64,000 nt of DNA from JAHEFU01 sp020440645 (GCA_020440645.1 JAGRNR010000004.1:56998-120997), one strand, 5' to 3'. Shown: positions 38,351-46,265, counted from the stretch's first letter. Notes: generated from the sequence alone by a model not told the origin. Made by a program: numbers and translations.

Positions 38351-39565
38351 GTGGCGGTCCCCTTGGCGAGACTATCGGCTATCACAACTGTAATGCTGCT
38401 GCTGCTAAGTGTGGCAGCTTTTGCTGAGAAGCGTCCGACTGTTGACGAACTGATCACGCGCGCCATCGCCTCCCTCGAGAACACGAGTTACGAGGCCCGC
38501 ATGCGCTATTCCGATCCCTACGGCAACGGCCAGGAGAAGCTGGTTGACATCATCTTCCTGTCCCCCAGCAGCTTCCGCGTGCAGCCGCTGATCAACGAGA
38601 AGCAGAAGGCCGGCTATTACTACATTGAGAACGACGAGCGCCTGGTGAAGGTGTTCCAGGACGGCGCGAACGTGGTGGAGATGCCGGAGCGCATGTTCAT
38701 CATTGACAACCTGATGCGCCGCAAGCTGCTGGAGACCCTGGCGGGCCGGTCCAGCGTGAACCTGCTGCAAGGCGTGTTCAACGGAGAGCCGGTCTGGATC
38801 CTGCGTGATGACGGCAGTGTGGACGGCAGCTACTCGATCACGATCCATGTCAGTGAACGCAACGATTACCCGATCTCGCTTGAGATGACCGCCCAGGACG
38901 GGCGCCGGGTGCAGTTCTACGAAATGGAGTCAGTTGAGTTCCTCACATCCGGCGAGGTCCCGGGTGATGCATTTGCCATTCCGGCTGGCAGACAGGCTGC
39001 GCATGCACCGGATGTGGCTCCGCCGCGGGCCGACGTGAACATCCCTGACCAGCAGGCTGACGGTGCCGGGTCGCTTGAGTACATGCCGCGTTCTGCCCGC
39101 AAGTCAGCCGGCTCGCTTGAGGATGAGGAGCAGGCCGACATGCTGCGGGTGCCGCTCCCGCTGATGCCGGGCTGGCTGCCGGAGGGTTACCGCCTGAACG
39201 AGATCTCGCCGCTGGATTACAGTGAGAAGGACGAGCCGCTGCTGGTGTACCAGCTTGAGCTGTACAACCCGTTCAATGAGAACGTGATCAGCATCTTCGA
39301 GACCCGCAGCAAGAAGCTGGAGGAACTGTTCGCATCAAGCGACAGCATGGGCGATGAGGGCTACTTCGTCAGCACGAATTCGGATGGCTGGATCATCGCC
39401 GTGTTCGGCAGTATCTCACGCAGCCAGTTCGACCAGATCTTCAACGCGCTGGAGCGTGACGACGACCTGGCGCTCGACGTGATGGCCCGTACGCAGACCA
39501 AGGAAGAACTGCGACGCTGGGCCGAGGGTGTCTGTACCCCGGAGACCCACAAGGTCGACAACTAG
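38351..39565 (+). CDS. RseB/MucB-like periplasmic regulator
   Basis: 404 aa from GTG 38351, which starts a clear signal peptide (LARLSAITTVMLLLLSVAAFA). The N-terminal domain has the LolA-like layout of RseB (ELITRAIASLENTSYEARMRYSDPYG...VDIIFLSPSSFRVQP...YYYIENDERLVKVFQDG). The C-terminal part has LPLMPGWLPEGYRLNEISPLDY, as in MucB_RseB_C. RseB senses envelope lipid or lipopolysaccharide state and shields the anti-sigma from cleavage. A low-complexity segment (about residues 215-255) joins the domains. It ends 4 bases inside the convergent YqeG-like gene. Confidence 0.8.
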   Translation: MAVPLARLSAITTVMLLLLSVAAFAEKRPTVDELITRAIASLENTSYEARMRYSDPYGNGQEKLVDIIFLSPSSFRVQPLINEKQKAGYYYIENDERLVKVFQDGANVVEMPERMFIIDNLMRRKLLETLAGRSSVNLLQGVFNGEPVWILRDDGSVDGSYSITIHVSERNDYPISLEMTAQDGRRVQFYEMESVEFLTSGEVPGDAFAIPAGRQAAHAPDVAPPRADVNIPDQQADGAGSLEYMPRSARKSAGSLEDEEQADMLRVPLPLMPGWLPEGYRLNEISPLDYSEKDEPLLVYQLELYNPFNENVISIFETRSKKLEELFASSDSMGDEGYFVSTNSDGWIIAVFGSISRSQFDQIFNALERDDDLALDVMARTQTKEELRRWAEGVCTPETHKVDN

Positions 39566-40164
39566 CGCCGGCTGGGCGGCTGGCGCCGCATCTCCCCTTC
39601 CGGCGTCGCCGGGAAGCGCAGGCTGAAGGCGCGTTCAATCACCTGCCAGAACTTGCTGCCCGGGAAGTGCACGCTGCTCATCGGTTCCACAAGCACTGTC
39701 CAGATCCCGATGCGGTTGGCGATCGCAATGTCCGTCACGGCGCTGTCACCGACCATCAGCACTTCATGCGGCTCCAGCTCCATTTCCTCCAGTCCCCGGC
39801 GAAAGCCGGTCGGCAGGGGCTTCAGCGGCCGGCCGGCGATGTGCGTCAGGCCGGTCTGGGCCTCCACCCGGCGCACCTTGCGGTCCAGGCCGTTGGAGAT
39901 GAAGCGGATCTGCAGCGAGTCGTCACGCATGGCGTGCAGCCAGGCCAACTCGGATTCGGGCACCTGGTCCTCCTCCCAGCGCGTGATCGTGTTGTCAATG
40001 TCAAGCAGCAGGCCGCGGATCTGCATGAGATGCAGCCAGCCGGTAGTGATCTGGGTGATCGTATCGAGGGTGTAATCCGGTCGTGGTCCGAGTGACTTCT
40101 GGACGCGCTCAGCTGTCAACTCTCTTGTGGAATCCTGAGTGCTTTTTTGTCGGTTCTGGTTCAC
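39562..40164 (-). CDS. YqeG-like HAD phosphatase
   Basis: 200 aa from GTG 40164. The HAD motif I reads LLLDIDNTITRWEE (Asp-x-Asp), motif II lies in IRFISNGLD, the Lys motif in GRPLKPLPTGFRRGL, and motif IV in VLMVGDSAVTDIAIANRIGIWTVLV. This matches the YqeG family of class IIIA HAD phosphatases (PGP-like). It overlaps the 3' end of the upstream zinc-ribbon gene by 56 bases, which is long. A later start would keep the HAD core, which begins near PDYTLDTITQITTG, but no better one is seen. Convergent with the RseB-like gene, overlapping by 4 bases. Confidence 0.85.
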   Translation of the reverse strand: MNQNRQKSTQDSTRELTAERVQKSLGPRPDYTLDTITQITTGWLHLMQIRGLLLDIDNTITRWEEDQVPESELAWLHAMRDDSLQIRFISNGLDRKVRRVEAQTGLTHIAGRPLKPLPTGFRRGLEEMELEPHEVLMVGDSAVTDIAIANRIGIWTVLVEPMSSVHFPGSKFWQVIERAFSLRFPATPEGEMRRQPPSRR

Positions 40165-40519
40165 TGCTCACCGGTTGGGCAACCCGGGACTGGGCTTCCT
40201 TGAGCTTCTCGCGCCGGCGCTTGACGACGAAGTCTCGCACCTCGGGATCGCTGAAGCTGGCAACATCCAGCTGGCCGGAGTTGATGAACTCCCAGATTAC
40301 TGTATCACCGATCTGTGAAATCTCAGAGAGCTGGGGAATCGTCAGCATGTTGCCCTTGGCCGCATTGTCACGCAGGATGTTCTTCAGGTGCCGCAGCTTG
40401 TCCTTCGGGCCGCTGAATTCCATGGGCTCATTGCGGCATTTCGGGCAAGCGGTGCTTCCCTTCTCATCCTTGGGAAAGAACACACTACATTCACTGCATT
40501 TTATGAACTCGACAGGCAT
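40109..40519 (-). CDS. Zinc-ribbon plus helix-turn-helix protein (YvyF-like layout)
   Basis: 136 aa. Two Cys pairs at the N-terminus (CSECSVFF...CPKC) form a zinc ribbon. Residues about 58-85 (MLTIPQLSEISQIGDTVIWEFINSGQLDV) look like a MerR/YvyF-type helix-turn-helix, followed by a basic helix (VVKRRREKLKEA). This resembles the layout of flagellar-operon protein YvyF (TIGR03826), but no flagellar gene is nearby. TGGAGA precedes the start, and TAGAAT (reverse strand, 40542-40547) is a likely -10, so this gene has a normal leader. It is divergent from tadA across 60 bases. Confidence 0.72.
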   Translation of the reverse strand: MPVEFIKCSECSVFFPKDEKGSTACPKCRNEPMEFSGPKDKLRHLKNILRDNAAKGNMLTIPQLSEISQIGDTVIWEFINSGQLDVASFSDPEVRDFVVKRRREKLKEAQSRVAQPVSSEPEPTKKHSGFHKRVDS

Positions 40520-40567
40520 CTCGATCTCCAGTTACGGATAGATTCTAACGCCGTACGGGGGCGGCAT

Positions 40568-40573
40568 TATAAT
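40568..40573 (+). promoter_or_regulatory. -10 element (TATAAT) of leaderless tadA
   Basis: TATAAT ends six bases before GTG 40580 with no ribosome site. The reverse-strand TAGAAT of the divergent gene lies at 40542-40547, so the two promoters share a 60-base intergenic stretch. Confidence 0.75.
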
Positions 40574-40579
40574 CTCCCC

Positions 40580-41068
40580 GTGAACTCTGATTTAAAAGCG
40601 CAGCAGGCCCGCGAGCTGGAGTTCATGCAGCAGGCGCTGGAGCAGGCCAGGCTCGCACTGGAGGCCGGCGAGGTCCCGGTCGGTTCCGTTGTGGTGCACC
40701 GCGGAGAGGTGATCGGGCGGGGCCACAACCGCACCCGGATGGATGCCTCCGTTACCGCGCATGCGGAACTGGTTGCCATGCGTGAGGCGGCACAACACAT
40801 CGGTGATTTCAGGCTGGACCCGGCGGAGATCTACATCACCCTTGAGCCCTGCCTGATGTGCCTCGGCGCGATCCACCAGGCGCGGATCAGCCGCGTGGTT
40901 TATGGTGCGCGGGAACCGAAGTTTGGGGCGCTTGGCAGCGTCTTTGATATGCAGGGCCACAATGCCCTGCGCAAGTTGGAATTCTCGGGCGGACTGCTCG
41001 AGGAGGAGTCTCGCCAGTTGATGCAGCAGTTCTTCAGCAGACTGAGGGGTGGTGGATGCAGCGCCTGA
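40580..41068 (+). CDS. tadA: tRNA-specific adenosine deaminase
   Basis: 162 aa from GTG 40580. Catalytic motifs: HAE in VTAHAELVAMREAA and PCxxC in TLEPCLMCLGAIHQARI, plus GAREPKFGALGSVFDM. TadA converts the wobble adenosine of tRNA-Arg(ACG) to inosine. The start is fixed by TATAAT six bases upstream and by the normal family N-terminus (EFMQQALEQARLALEAGEVPVGSVVV); an upstream in-frame extension to 40388 would run antisense through the divergent gene. The next gene overlaps by 13 bases. Confidence 0.95.
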   Translation: MNSDLKAQQARELEFMQQALEQARLALEAGEVPVGSVVVHRGEVIGRGHNRTRMDASVTAHAELVAMREAAQHIGDFRLDPAEIYITLEPCLMCLGAIHQARISRVVYGAREPKFGALGSVFDMQGHNALRKLEFSGGLLEEESRQLMQQFFSRLRGGGCSA

Positions 41069-42084
41069 TCGGCAGCCTGTGCATCTTCGCCTGTCTGTGC
41101 CTGTTTTACTGCAATCCGGCGGATGCAGCGGGCAGCCTGCCCTATGCCACAGTCCCCTGGCAGGAAATGCCGGAGCTTCCACCGCTGCCGGACGAGGCGA
41201 GCCTGCTTGCCGCCTACCCGGACTGGGATGATTCCATGCTGCAGTCCCTTGGCTATCGTGAGCAGCAGGCGTATTATCACGGAACTCGAGCCCTTGTGAC
41301 GGCCCGCTTCAACATCGAGGCATTCGTGACGGTCATGCACTACAGCAGCGACGGAAACTGCTACATTGCGCAACCCGCCTCACGCATTATCCCGAAGCAG
41401 CAGATCACCTTCAGTGTGCTGCTGCCGGACGGGCAGCAGGGCATCACGCGGGTAATCTTCTGGGGCAGCATGCCTTCGATGCAGCTCACGGAAGCGCTGG
41501 CTGGCCAGACCATTGGTGCGGCGCCGGTTCCACAGCTGCTGTATGAAGCTTGGTTCCCGCGAACGGACCGCCATGAAAGCGGCCTGCCCTATGAGCCGGA
41601 GCAGTTCAGGATGTACGACATCCCGCCGAGCTTCTCGCTGACGGAGATTCCAGCGGCCCGCAGTCAGCTGAGCACTGAGTACATCACCTATTCCAAGGAC
41701 TGCTGCGTGACATTCAACGGCAGGCTGGGCATCGGATATGACCACTGGGGCTCACGTGGCGAATGGGAACTCAGTTGGGGTGACACCCTCCTAATGGAGG
41801 TATACCTTCCTCAGGACCTGCGATTCACTGATGCGGTGCTGCGGCTGTATGTCTCCGAGTCCAGCAGCGTGAACCAAGGCGAGCATGAGAACCTCGTATT
41901 GCGCGTCAATGGCCGGGAAGTGCTGACCGGATCACCCTCCAGTTCAATTTCGGTGCAGGCAAAACATGTGGACTATGAATTGGGTCAATATATGTACCCG
42001 GGGCTGAATGTGATAGAACTAAAGCTGGATGCATTCAGCACCAGTGACTGGCTGCTGCAGACCGCAGAGGTCTGGATACGCTAG
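41056..42084 (+). CDS. Exported protein with DUF4384-like domain
   Basis: 342 aa, overlapping the tadA stop by 13 bases; GAGGGG precedes ATG 41056. A signal peptide (LIGSLCIFACLCLFYCNPADA) is followed by a domain resembling DUF4384 (FNIEAFVTVMHYSSDGNCYIAQPASRI...QITFSVLLPDGQQGITRVIFWGS). The C-terminal 150 residues are beta-rich with WELSWGDTLLMEVYLP and YMYPGLNVIELKLDAF, like a carbohydrate-binding jelly roll. No catalytic motif was seen. It is probably co-transcribed with the secretin-N-domain paralogue 21 bases downstream, which hints at an envelope role. Confidence 0.68.
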   Translation: MQRLIGSLCIFACLCLFYCNPADAAGSLPYATVPWQEMPELPPLPDEASLLAAYPDWDDSMLQSLGYREQQAYYHGTRALVTARFNIEAFVTVMHYSSDGNCYIAQPASRIIPKQQITFSVLLPDGQQGITRVIFWGSMPSMQLTEALAGQTIGAAPVPQLLYEAWFPRTDRHESGLPYEPEQFRMYDIPPSFSLTEIPAARSQLSTEYITYSKDCCVTFNGRLGIGYDHWGSRGEWELSWGDTLLMEVYLPQDLRFTDAVLRLYVSESSSVNQGEHENLVLRVNGREVLTGSPSSSISVQAKHVDYELGQYMYPGLNVIELKLDAFSTSDWLLQTAEVWIR

Positions 42085-42105
42085 CGGCGGCCGGTGAGGT
42101 GAACC

Positions 42106-42936
42106 ATGAGACAGATGCGCGAATTCTCCCTGCTGCTGCTTGGCCTGCTTCTGCTGGCGGCTCCTGCTGCCGCGGCACAGGAGGAGGGCGTCGTGATCGA
42201 GGAGAAGAACCTCGTGATGCTGCGTCACGACAACCTCGAAAGCATCGCATTCCGCGGCGACAACTACAGCGACTTCCAGTACGATGAGGATGAGCTGACA
42301 GCCAGCTTCGTTGTCAGTGGACCGCTGCTGGGCCTCGGCAGTGAACGGGTGATGGGCAAGGGCATCCGCCAGATCAGCTGGGAGCCCGCGCGGGAAGGCA
42401 CGCTCGTCAGCCTCAAGTTCGCCAGTGAGCCGCAGTGGCATGTGCTGAACGCAATGGGTGGTACGGAGCTGAGGCCCAACGTGCCGCAGGTGCTGGCCAG
42501 CTTCAGTTACGATCCGGAGGAGTTCCGCCCCCGTACCGTGCTCGGCAAGCGGCATCGCCGCAGCGATGAGGAGATTGCCCGCGACAAGATGCATGGTGAC
42601 TATGAGCTGCCGGGCTTCCCGGACAGTGAGTATTCCGATGCCCGCGTGACCCTCAAGGTCGTGAACGGCGACTTCCGCGAGATCCTCTGGTACATGAGCC
42701 AGATCGGCAACGTATCCATCGTGCTCGACCCCTACTGGGGCGATGAGCCGACAGGAGCCAAGCGCCCGCCGGGTGGCGGCGTGGATCCCGGCACCGATCC
42801 GGGCGACGGCTTCACCCCCGGCCTGATCCGCAACGGAGTGGGCCAGCTGACGCTGAACTTCGACAACGTGCCCTTCTCGGAAGCACTCGACCTGATCCTG
42901 ATGTCCGTCGGGCTGGTTAAGGTCGACATCTACTAA
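42106..42936 (+). CDS. PilQ N-terminal paralogue without secretin channel
   Basis: 276 aa with signal peptide (LLLLGLLLLAAPAAAA); GAGGTGA precedes the start. An AMIN-like beta domain (about 30-140) leads to HGDYELPGFPDSEYSDARVTLKVVNGDFREILWYMSQIGNVSIVLDPYWGDEPTG, which closely parallels the N0 domain of the secretin at 16014 (GDYQLPGF...VRVNLN...IVIDPYWLDEPTGG). After a Gly/Pro/Asp spacer comes LTLNFDNVPFSEALDLILMSVGLVKVDIY, the same block as NIPFDQALDLVLSTHNLKKV in PilQ. The chain then stops with no N1 or channel domain. It cannot form a pore alone. It might occupy or cap the periplasmic ring of PilQ, or bind the same partners. Confidence 0.82.
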   Translation: MRQMREFSLLLLGLLLLAAPAAAAQEEGVVIEEKNLVMLRHDNLESIAFRGDNYSDFQYDEDELTASFVVSGPLLGLGSERVMGKGIRQISWEPAREGTLVSLKFASEPQWHVLNAMGGTELRPNVPQVLASFSYDPEEFRPRTVLGKRHRRSDEEIARDKMHGDYELPGFPDSEYSDARVTLKVVNGDFREILWYMSQIGNVSIVLDPYWGDEPTGAKRPPGGGVDPGTDPGDGFTPGLIRNGVGQLTLNFDNVPFSEALDLILMSVGLVKVDIY

Positions 42937-42975
42937 TCAACAGCCGCCACCAAACAGATCCGGCGCCTTTGCGTC

Positions 42976-42981
42976 TATAAT
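42976..42981 (+). promoter_or_regulatory. -10 element (TATAAT) of lipoprotein gene at 42992
   Basis: A consensus TATAAT ends 10 bases before the ATG, so the leader is about 3 bases and has no ribosome site. Confidence 0.6.
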
Positions 42982-42991
42982 CTGCGCAGCC

Positions 42992-43858
42992 ATGACCAAG
43001 TTCTTCACATCGATCCTCGTTCTGCTGGCGCTGATCGCGCTGGCTTCCTGCAACAAGCCTGCCGGCGAATCCGGCGGGAACGCAGACGCATCCGGTAGCC
43101 AGGGAAATGCCCAGGCGCAGCCGGTGGATGTCCCCGAGCAGCAGCAGGCCAAGCCGAGTGCTGACCAGTTCAAGGTGGACTCCAAGCAGATGGAGGAGCG
43201 TGGCTCGACAACGCAGCTGCCCGCCAGCTGGCCGGCGGAGATCCGCCTGCCCGAAGGTGCCGAGATCACCCAGGCGGCCAGCCGCAACGGGACTGACCTC
43301 GCTGAGTTCAGTGTGGCGGCGGGCTTTGCGGATGTGACAGCCGGCCTGGCCGCCGATGCCTCCGCCGCCGGCTTCAGCCTGCGTGAGGAATCAGTCGACC
43401 GCTACAGCCAGACCCGCACATACACAAGCAGCGACCGCCAGTACACCAGCACGGTGACCGAGGCTGACGGCAAATGCTTCGGCACCCTCAGCATCAGCCC
43501 GCTGGCCGAGTCCCAGACATTCTCCGAGGCCACTCACTACAGTGGTGAGTTCGAGCAGCCCGCCAACTGGCCGGCTGACATCCTGCCGGTCTATCCGGAG
43601 TGCGTGTTACGTGAACTGTACGTTCCGCTCAAGCAGGGCGGGCGCCTGATGCTCAGCGCCCAGAGTAACGCGGATGAGGATGCCGTGATTGCCTGGCTGG
43701 AGGCCGAGCTGCCGAAGCTCGGCTGGACACTCAAGCAGTCCCAGACCCGCAACGGCTTCAGCATCCGCAGCTTCGAGGGCAACGGCTATTCGCTCAGCGC
43801 GGCCGCTCGTGGGCTGGATGGCCTGACGGACATCCAGTACGAGGCAAACTCGATCTGA
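42992..43858 (+). CDS. Lipoprotein with duplicated domain
   Basis: 288 aa. Lipobox LIALASC (Cys about residue 20) is followed by a Gln/Gly/Pro-rich linker. Two copies of a domain are visible: LPASWPAEIRLPEGAEITQAASRNG...GLAADASAAGFSL (about 75-130) and QPANWPADILPVYPECVLRELYVPLKQGG...VIAWLEAELPKLGWTL (about 190-255). Each has an initial W-P-A-[ED]-I motif, a strand and a helix. The family is not recognised. TATAAT at 42976-42981 lies 10 bases before ATG 42992, so the leader would be only a few bases long. Confidence 0.75.
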   Translation: MTKFFTSILVLLALIALASCNKPAGESGGNADASGSQGNAQAQPVDVPEQQQAKPSADQFKVDSKQMEERGSTTQLPASWPAEIRLPEGAEITQAASRNGTDLAEFSVAAGFADVTAGLAADASAAGFSLREESVDRYSQTRTYTSSDRQYTSTVTEADGKCFGTLSISPLAESQTFSEATHYSGEFEQPANWPADILPVYPECVLRELYVPLKQGGRLMLSAQSNADEDAVIAWLEAELPKLGWTLKQSQTRNGFSIRSFEGNGYSLSAAARGLDGLTDIQYEANSI

Positions 43859-44231
43859 CCCCGATTCAATTTCCCCTTGATCTGCCAGTAAGGTGAATCG
43901 CGGAGAATAATCCGCAGATTCGTGGCATTCACCCCAAACGCCGGGTTTGCCCACATTGGCGGCTTAACATTTCGCGTGCACGTACGATGTTGTCAGCGAA
44001 AGTTGGCAACACTGTGACGAATGGATGTTGTTGATTCCGATTGGAACATTCCAGGCAGCCGGGAATTCGAAAAAACTCCCGGAATTCCCGGAATTACCCG
44101 CAGCGAAATGAAACAGTTTGGCAGTCAGGTCAGTCTATATTGGTGACGCGATAGTCAGGCTGAAAGCCGGTGAGAGCCGGTTCGGATAATTTGATATTGG
44201 GATTTTCCCGGAGACTATGGAGAGTAATGAA
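43859..44231 (+). other. Intergenic region with several inverted repeats
   Basis: 373 bases without a gene, richer in A+T than the surroundings. GGTGAAT (43892-43898) can pair with ATTCACC (43927-43933), enclosing a second, competing stem GAATC-CGGA / TCCG-GATTC (43895-43921). CCGGGAATTC (44059-44068) pairs with GAATTCCCGG (44082-44091), and CCCGGAATT is repeated in tandem at 44078-44095. No tRNA or known riboswitch was recognised. It could be a structured leader, a small RNA or an operator region for the 93-aa gene downstream. Confidence 0.5.
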
Positions 44232-44513
44232 ATGGGATGGAAGATTGAGTCTGTCGAAATTGAAGGGAATGCGGGGACAGTCAGGCCCTTCAATTATGTC
44301 TATACCCTGCCCCAGGCGCGCAACGCCAAGCCCGCGAGCTACCGCGGCGACGGTCTGCTGCTGGGCGGGGGTTCAGTGCGCCTGAACCGCGAGCAGTACC
44401 TGATCCAGACGGCACAGCAGCATGGCATCGATCCGCAGGAGTTGATCGAGGGCATCAGCGAGCATGTTGCCAGCGAGCTGGAGACCGGTCGCGAAATGCT
44501 GACGGCGGTCTAA
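44232..44513 (+). CDS. Small hypothetical protein
   Basis: 93 aa from ATG 44232, chosen because GGAGAG (44219-44224) lies 7 bases upstream; the in-frame ATG at 44217 has a poorer site. Charged, soluble, no signal. Its C-terminal half (REQYLIQTAQQHGIDPQELIEGISEHVASELETGREM) looks like two helices. No family recognised. It follows the structured intergenic region and ends in front of a convergent peptidase gene. Confidence 0.6.
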   Translation: MGWKIESVEIEGNAGTVRPFNYVYTLPQARNAKPASYRGDGLLLGGGSVRLNREQYLIQTAQQHGIDPQELIEGISEHVASELETGREMLTAV

Positions 44514-44531
44514 CAAGCATAGGAAACCGGC

Positions 44532-44564
44532 TGCTGCAGGGCTGGAACAATCAGTCCTGCAGCA
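44532..44564. other. Inverted repeat between convergent genes
   Basis: TGCTGCAGG (44532-44540) and CCTGCAGCA (44556-44564) form a 9-bp stem with a 15-base loop spanning the stop of the reverse-strand peptidase gene. It could stop transcription from either side, but there is no U-tract. Confidence 0.35.
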
Positions 44565-45318
44565 CGCCGTCAATCTCAGCAGGGGACAGGCCAAGGGCCG
44601 CAAGCCGGGAACGGCGCAGGGGAGAGGACGGGACAGCCTCGAATTCCGCAAGATGCCTCGCAATTGCGCGTGCGTAATTGTCGCGCCCGCAGGCCTGCGC
44701 CGCAGCCTTGTCCGCCCGCAGTTCATCATGCCAGCGCAGCCAGCCCTGCAGGCGCAGCCAGGCCCAGGCGAACACTATGGCACTGGCAACATACATCGGC
44801 GCATGTGATGAAAGCAGCCAGGCCAGTGACCAGGCCAGCAGCCACAAGAGGTCAAGCCACTGGAAAGAACAGCCACGCCGCAGGTGCGATTGCTCATGTT
44901 CCAGCAGGCAGCGCAACTCTTCCACGCTGAGCCTTTGCAGGCTATAGGTTGAAATCCAGACCTGCGGCAGCAGGCCCCCGGCAGCCAGGTAAGGGACAGG
45001 TCCGAGATCAAGCAGATTGACCTGCATCGGCAGGCCGCCTTCAGGCACCAGGTCCCCAAGCTTCAGTTGCTGCTGTTTGTCAGGCTGCACAATGCTCCTC
45101 GGCACCTGGCTGAGCAGGAATCCCGCCAGTGAAGCAAGGCGGGAAATGCCGACGAACAGCACCACGCCGCCGAAGATGATTCCGCCATTACGGCCGGAGA
45201 TGAAGGGGTTGAAGTACCAGCCCAGCAGGAAGAACAGAGCCGTCAGGAGATAGACCGGAATGATGCTGGTCTGCAGCCGGTAGGCGGTGTAGAAGCGGCG
45301 TGTCTCCGGGGACATCAT
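44551..45318 (-). CDS. Membrane metallopeptidase, M48/M56-like
   Basis: 255 aa. Two N-terminal membrane segments (about 18-35 and 44-68) are followed by the zinc motif HEQSH (HExxH) in RCLLEHEQSHLRRG, two further segments (LDLLWLLAWSLAWLLSS and YVASAIVFAWAWLRL), and a downstream Glu motif (DELRADKAAAQACG), as in M48/M56 peptidases. Likely an inner-membrane zinc protease. It starts 8 bases after the endonuclease IV-like gene with no strong ribosome site, so it is probably translated by coupling. Confidence 0.8.
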   Translation of the reverse strand: MMSPETRRFYTAYRLQTSIIPVYLLTALFFLLGWYFNPFISGRNGGIIFGGVVLFVGISRLASLAGFLLSQVPRSIVQPDKQQQLKLGDLVPEGGLPMQVNLLDLGPVPYLAAGGLLPQVWISTYSLQRLSVEELRCLLEHEQSHLRRGCSFQWLDLLWLLAWSLAWLLSSHAPMYVASAIVFAWAWLRLQGWLRWHDELRADKAAAQACGRDNYARAIARHLAEFEAVPSSPLRRSRLAALGLSPAEIDGVLQD

Positions 45319-45326
45319 GGCTGGAC

Positions 45327-46184
45327 TCAGGCGCTTTCCCAGGCCTCGATGAACAGGTCGACATCGCCAGCCTGGTTCTCATCAGGCGCTTCCACGATCA
45401 GGGTGCCGCGTACGTCGAAGGCCTTCAGCGCCTTCATCAGCTCGCGATAGTTCAGGTCGCTCTGGGGCAGGGGGATGTGTTTCTTCTCACCGGATTCACC
45501 ATATTCAATACCGCTGACATGCATGTGCATGCGCTGCAGCACGTTCTTCTTGATCCCCTTCCCAAACAGTTCCAGCAGCTGGCACCATTCGTCGTAACTG
45601 TTCCAGCCGCCATTGTTGCGCGCGTGCATGTGCGACCAGTCGATGCAGGGCAGGGCCATCTCCACACCATTGCAGACATCCACCAGTTCCTGCGGCGTGC
45701 CATGCTGGGTCGGCTTGCCGGTCAGTTCCGGACGCAGCCAGACCTCAACACCCATCTCCTGCATCTGGCCCTGCACTTCGTTCAGTTCCGCGACAACCTG
45801 CCTTGTCACATCGGCGTGGTCCATGCTGCCGTAGAAGGCTGAGTGGAACACGATGCTGTGCCCGCCGCACTGCTGGATGCGCCTTGCCCCCTGGATGATG
45901 CGGGCCTTGCTTTGGACGATCTTCGCCGGCTCCTCGCTTGCAAGGTTAATGAAGTACGAGCCGTGGCAGGACAGCGGAAACCCCTTTTCCTCACGCAGGG
46001 CGGCCACTTCCTGGGCCTCCCGCTCCTTTATATATACGTTGTTCGTAAAGCTGATCTCCATCGTGGACCAGCCATGCTCAATGCAGCTTTCGATCGCCCC
46101 GGTCGTGCGTTTCACCGGCGGACAGTCCACCGGACGGCCACTGGGTCCGATGTAGAGCTTCGCAAACTCCTGCGGATAGTTCAT
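45327..46184 (-). CDS. Endonuclease IV-like TIM-barrel protein
   Basis: 285 aa from ATG 46184. Metal-site blocks typical of AP endonuclease family 2 are present: SCHGSYFIN, IVFHSAFYGS, WLRPELTGK, CIDWSHMHAR (Asp-x2-His), HMHVSGIEYG and LIVEAPDE. The C-terminal zinc pair is less standard (SG instead of D-x-H), as in archaeal-type or sugar-isomerase-like members. So it is either a DNA repair nuclease (Nfo-like) or a related TIM-barrel enzyme. The start is fixed by GATAAT (reverse strand 46191-46196) six bases upstream and by the typical IGPSGRP beginning; an upstream in-frame extension to 46418 would cross that promoter. Confidence 0.82.
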   Translation of the reverse strand: MNYPQEFAKLYIGPSGRPVDCPPVKRTTGAIESCIEHGWSTMEISFTNNVYIKEREAQEVAALREEKGFPLSCHGSYFINLASEEPAKIVQSKARIIQGARRIQQCGGHSIVFHSAFYGSMDHADVTRQVVAELNEVQGQMQEMGVEVWLRPELTGKPTQHGTPQELVDVCNGVEMALPCIDWSHMHARNNGGWNSYDEWCQLLELFGKGIKKNVLQRMHMHVSGIEYGESGEKKHIPLPQSDLNYRELMKALKAFDVRGTLIVEAPDENQAGDVDLFIEAWESA

Positions 46185-46190
46185 CCGGCC

Positions 46191-46196
46191 ATTATC
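46191..46196 (-). promoter_or_regulatory. -10 element (GATAAT) of leaderless TIM-barrel gene
   Basis: On the reverse strand GATAAT ends six bases before ATG 46184, with GGCCGG between. No separate ribosome site. Confidence 0.6.
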
Positions 46197-46238
46197 GCAG
46201 GCGAAAGCCGGGGACATTGAGTACCAGAGTGTGCGAAT

Positions 46239-46253
46239 TGGACTGCCAGTCCA
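46239..46253. promoter_or_regulatory. Short palindrome upstream of PKD lipoprotein gene
   Basis: TGGACT (46239-46244) and AGTCCA (46248-46253) are perfect 6-bp arms with a 3-base spacer. They lie 13 bases before TATAAT (46266-46271), the likely -10 of the PKD gene, and between two divergent promoters. Possible operator. Confidence 0.4.
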
Positions 46254-46265
46254 CGTGCCGGTCTG

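Noticed and set aside
40388..40579. Longer tadA reading from 40388
   Set aside because: This stretch lies antisense to the zinc-ribbon gene and across both divergent promoters. The family N-terminus and TATAAT support GTG 40580.
44163..44190. Cobalamin-riboswitch-like GAAAGCCGGTGAGAGCCGG motif
   Set aside because: Only a short likeness to the B12 box region; the conserved CCCGCCACTG core and the surrounding stems are missing, and the downstream gene has no link to cobalamin.
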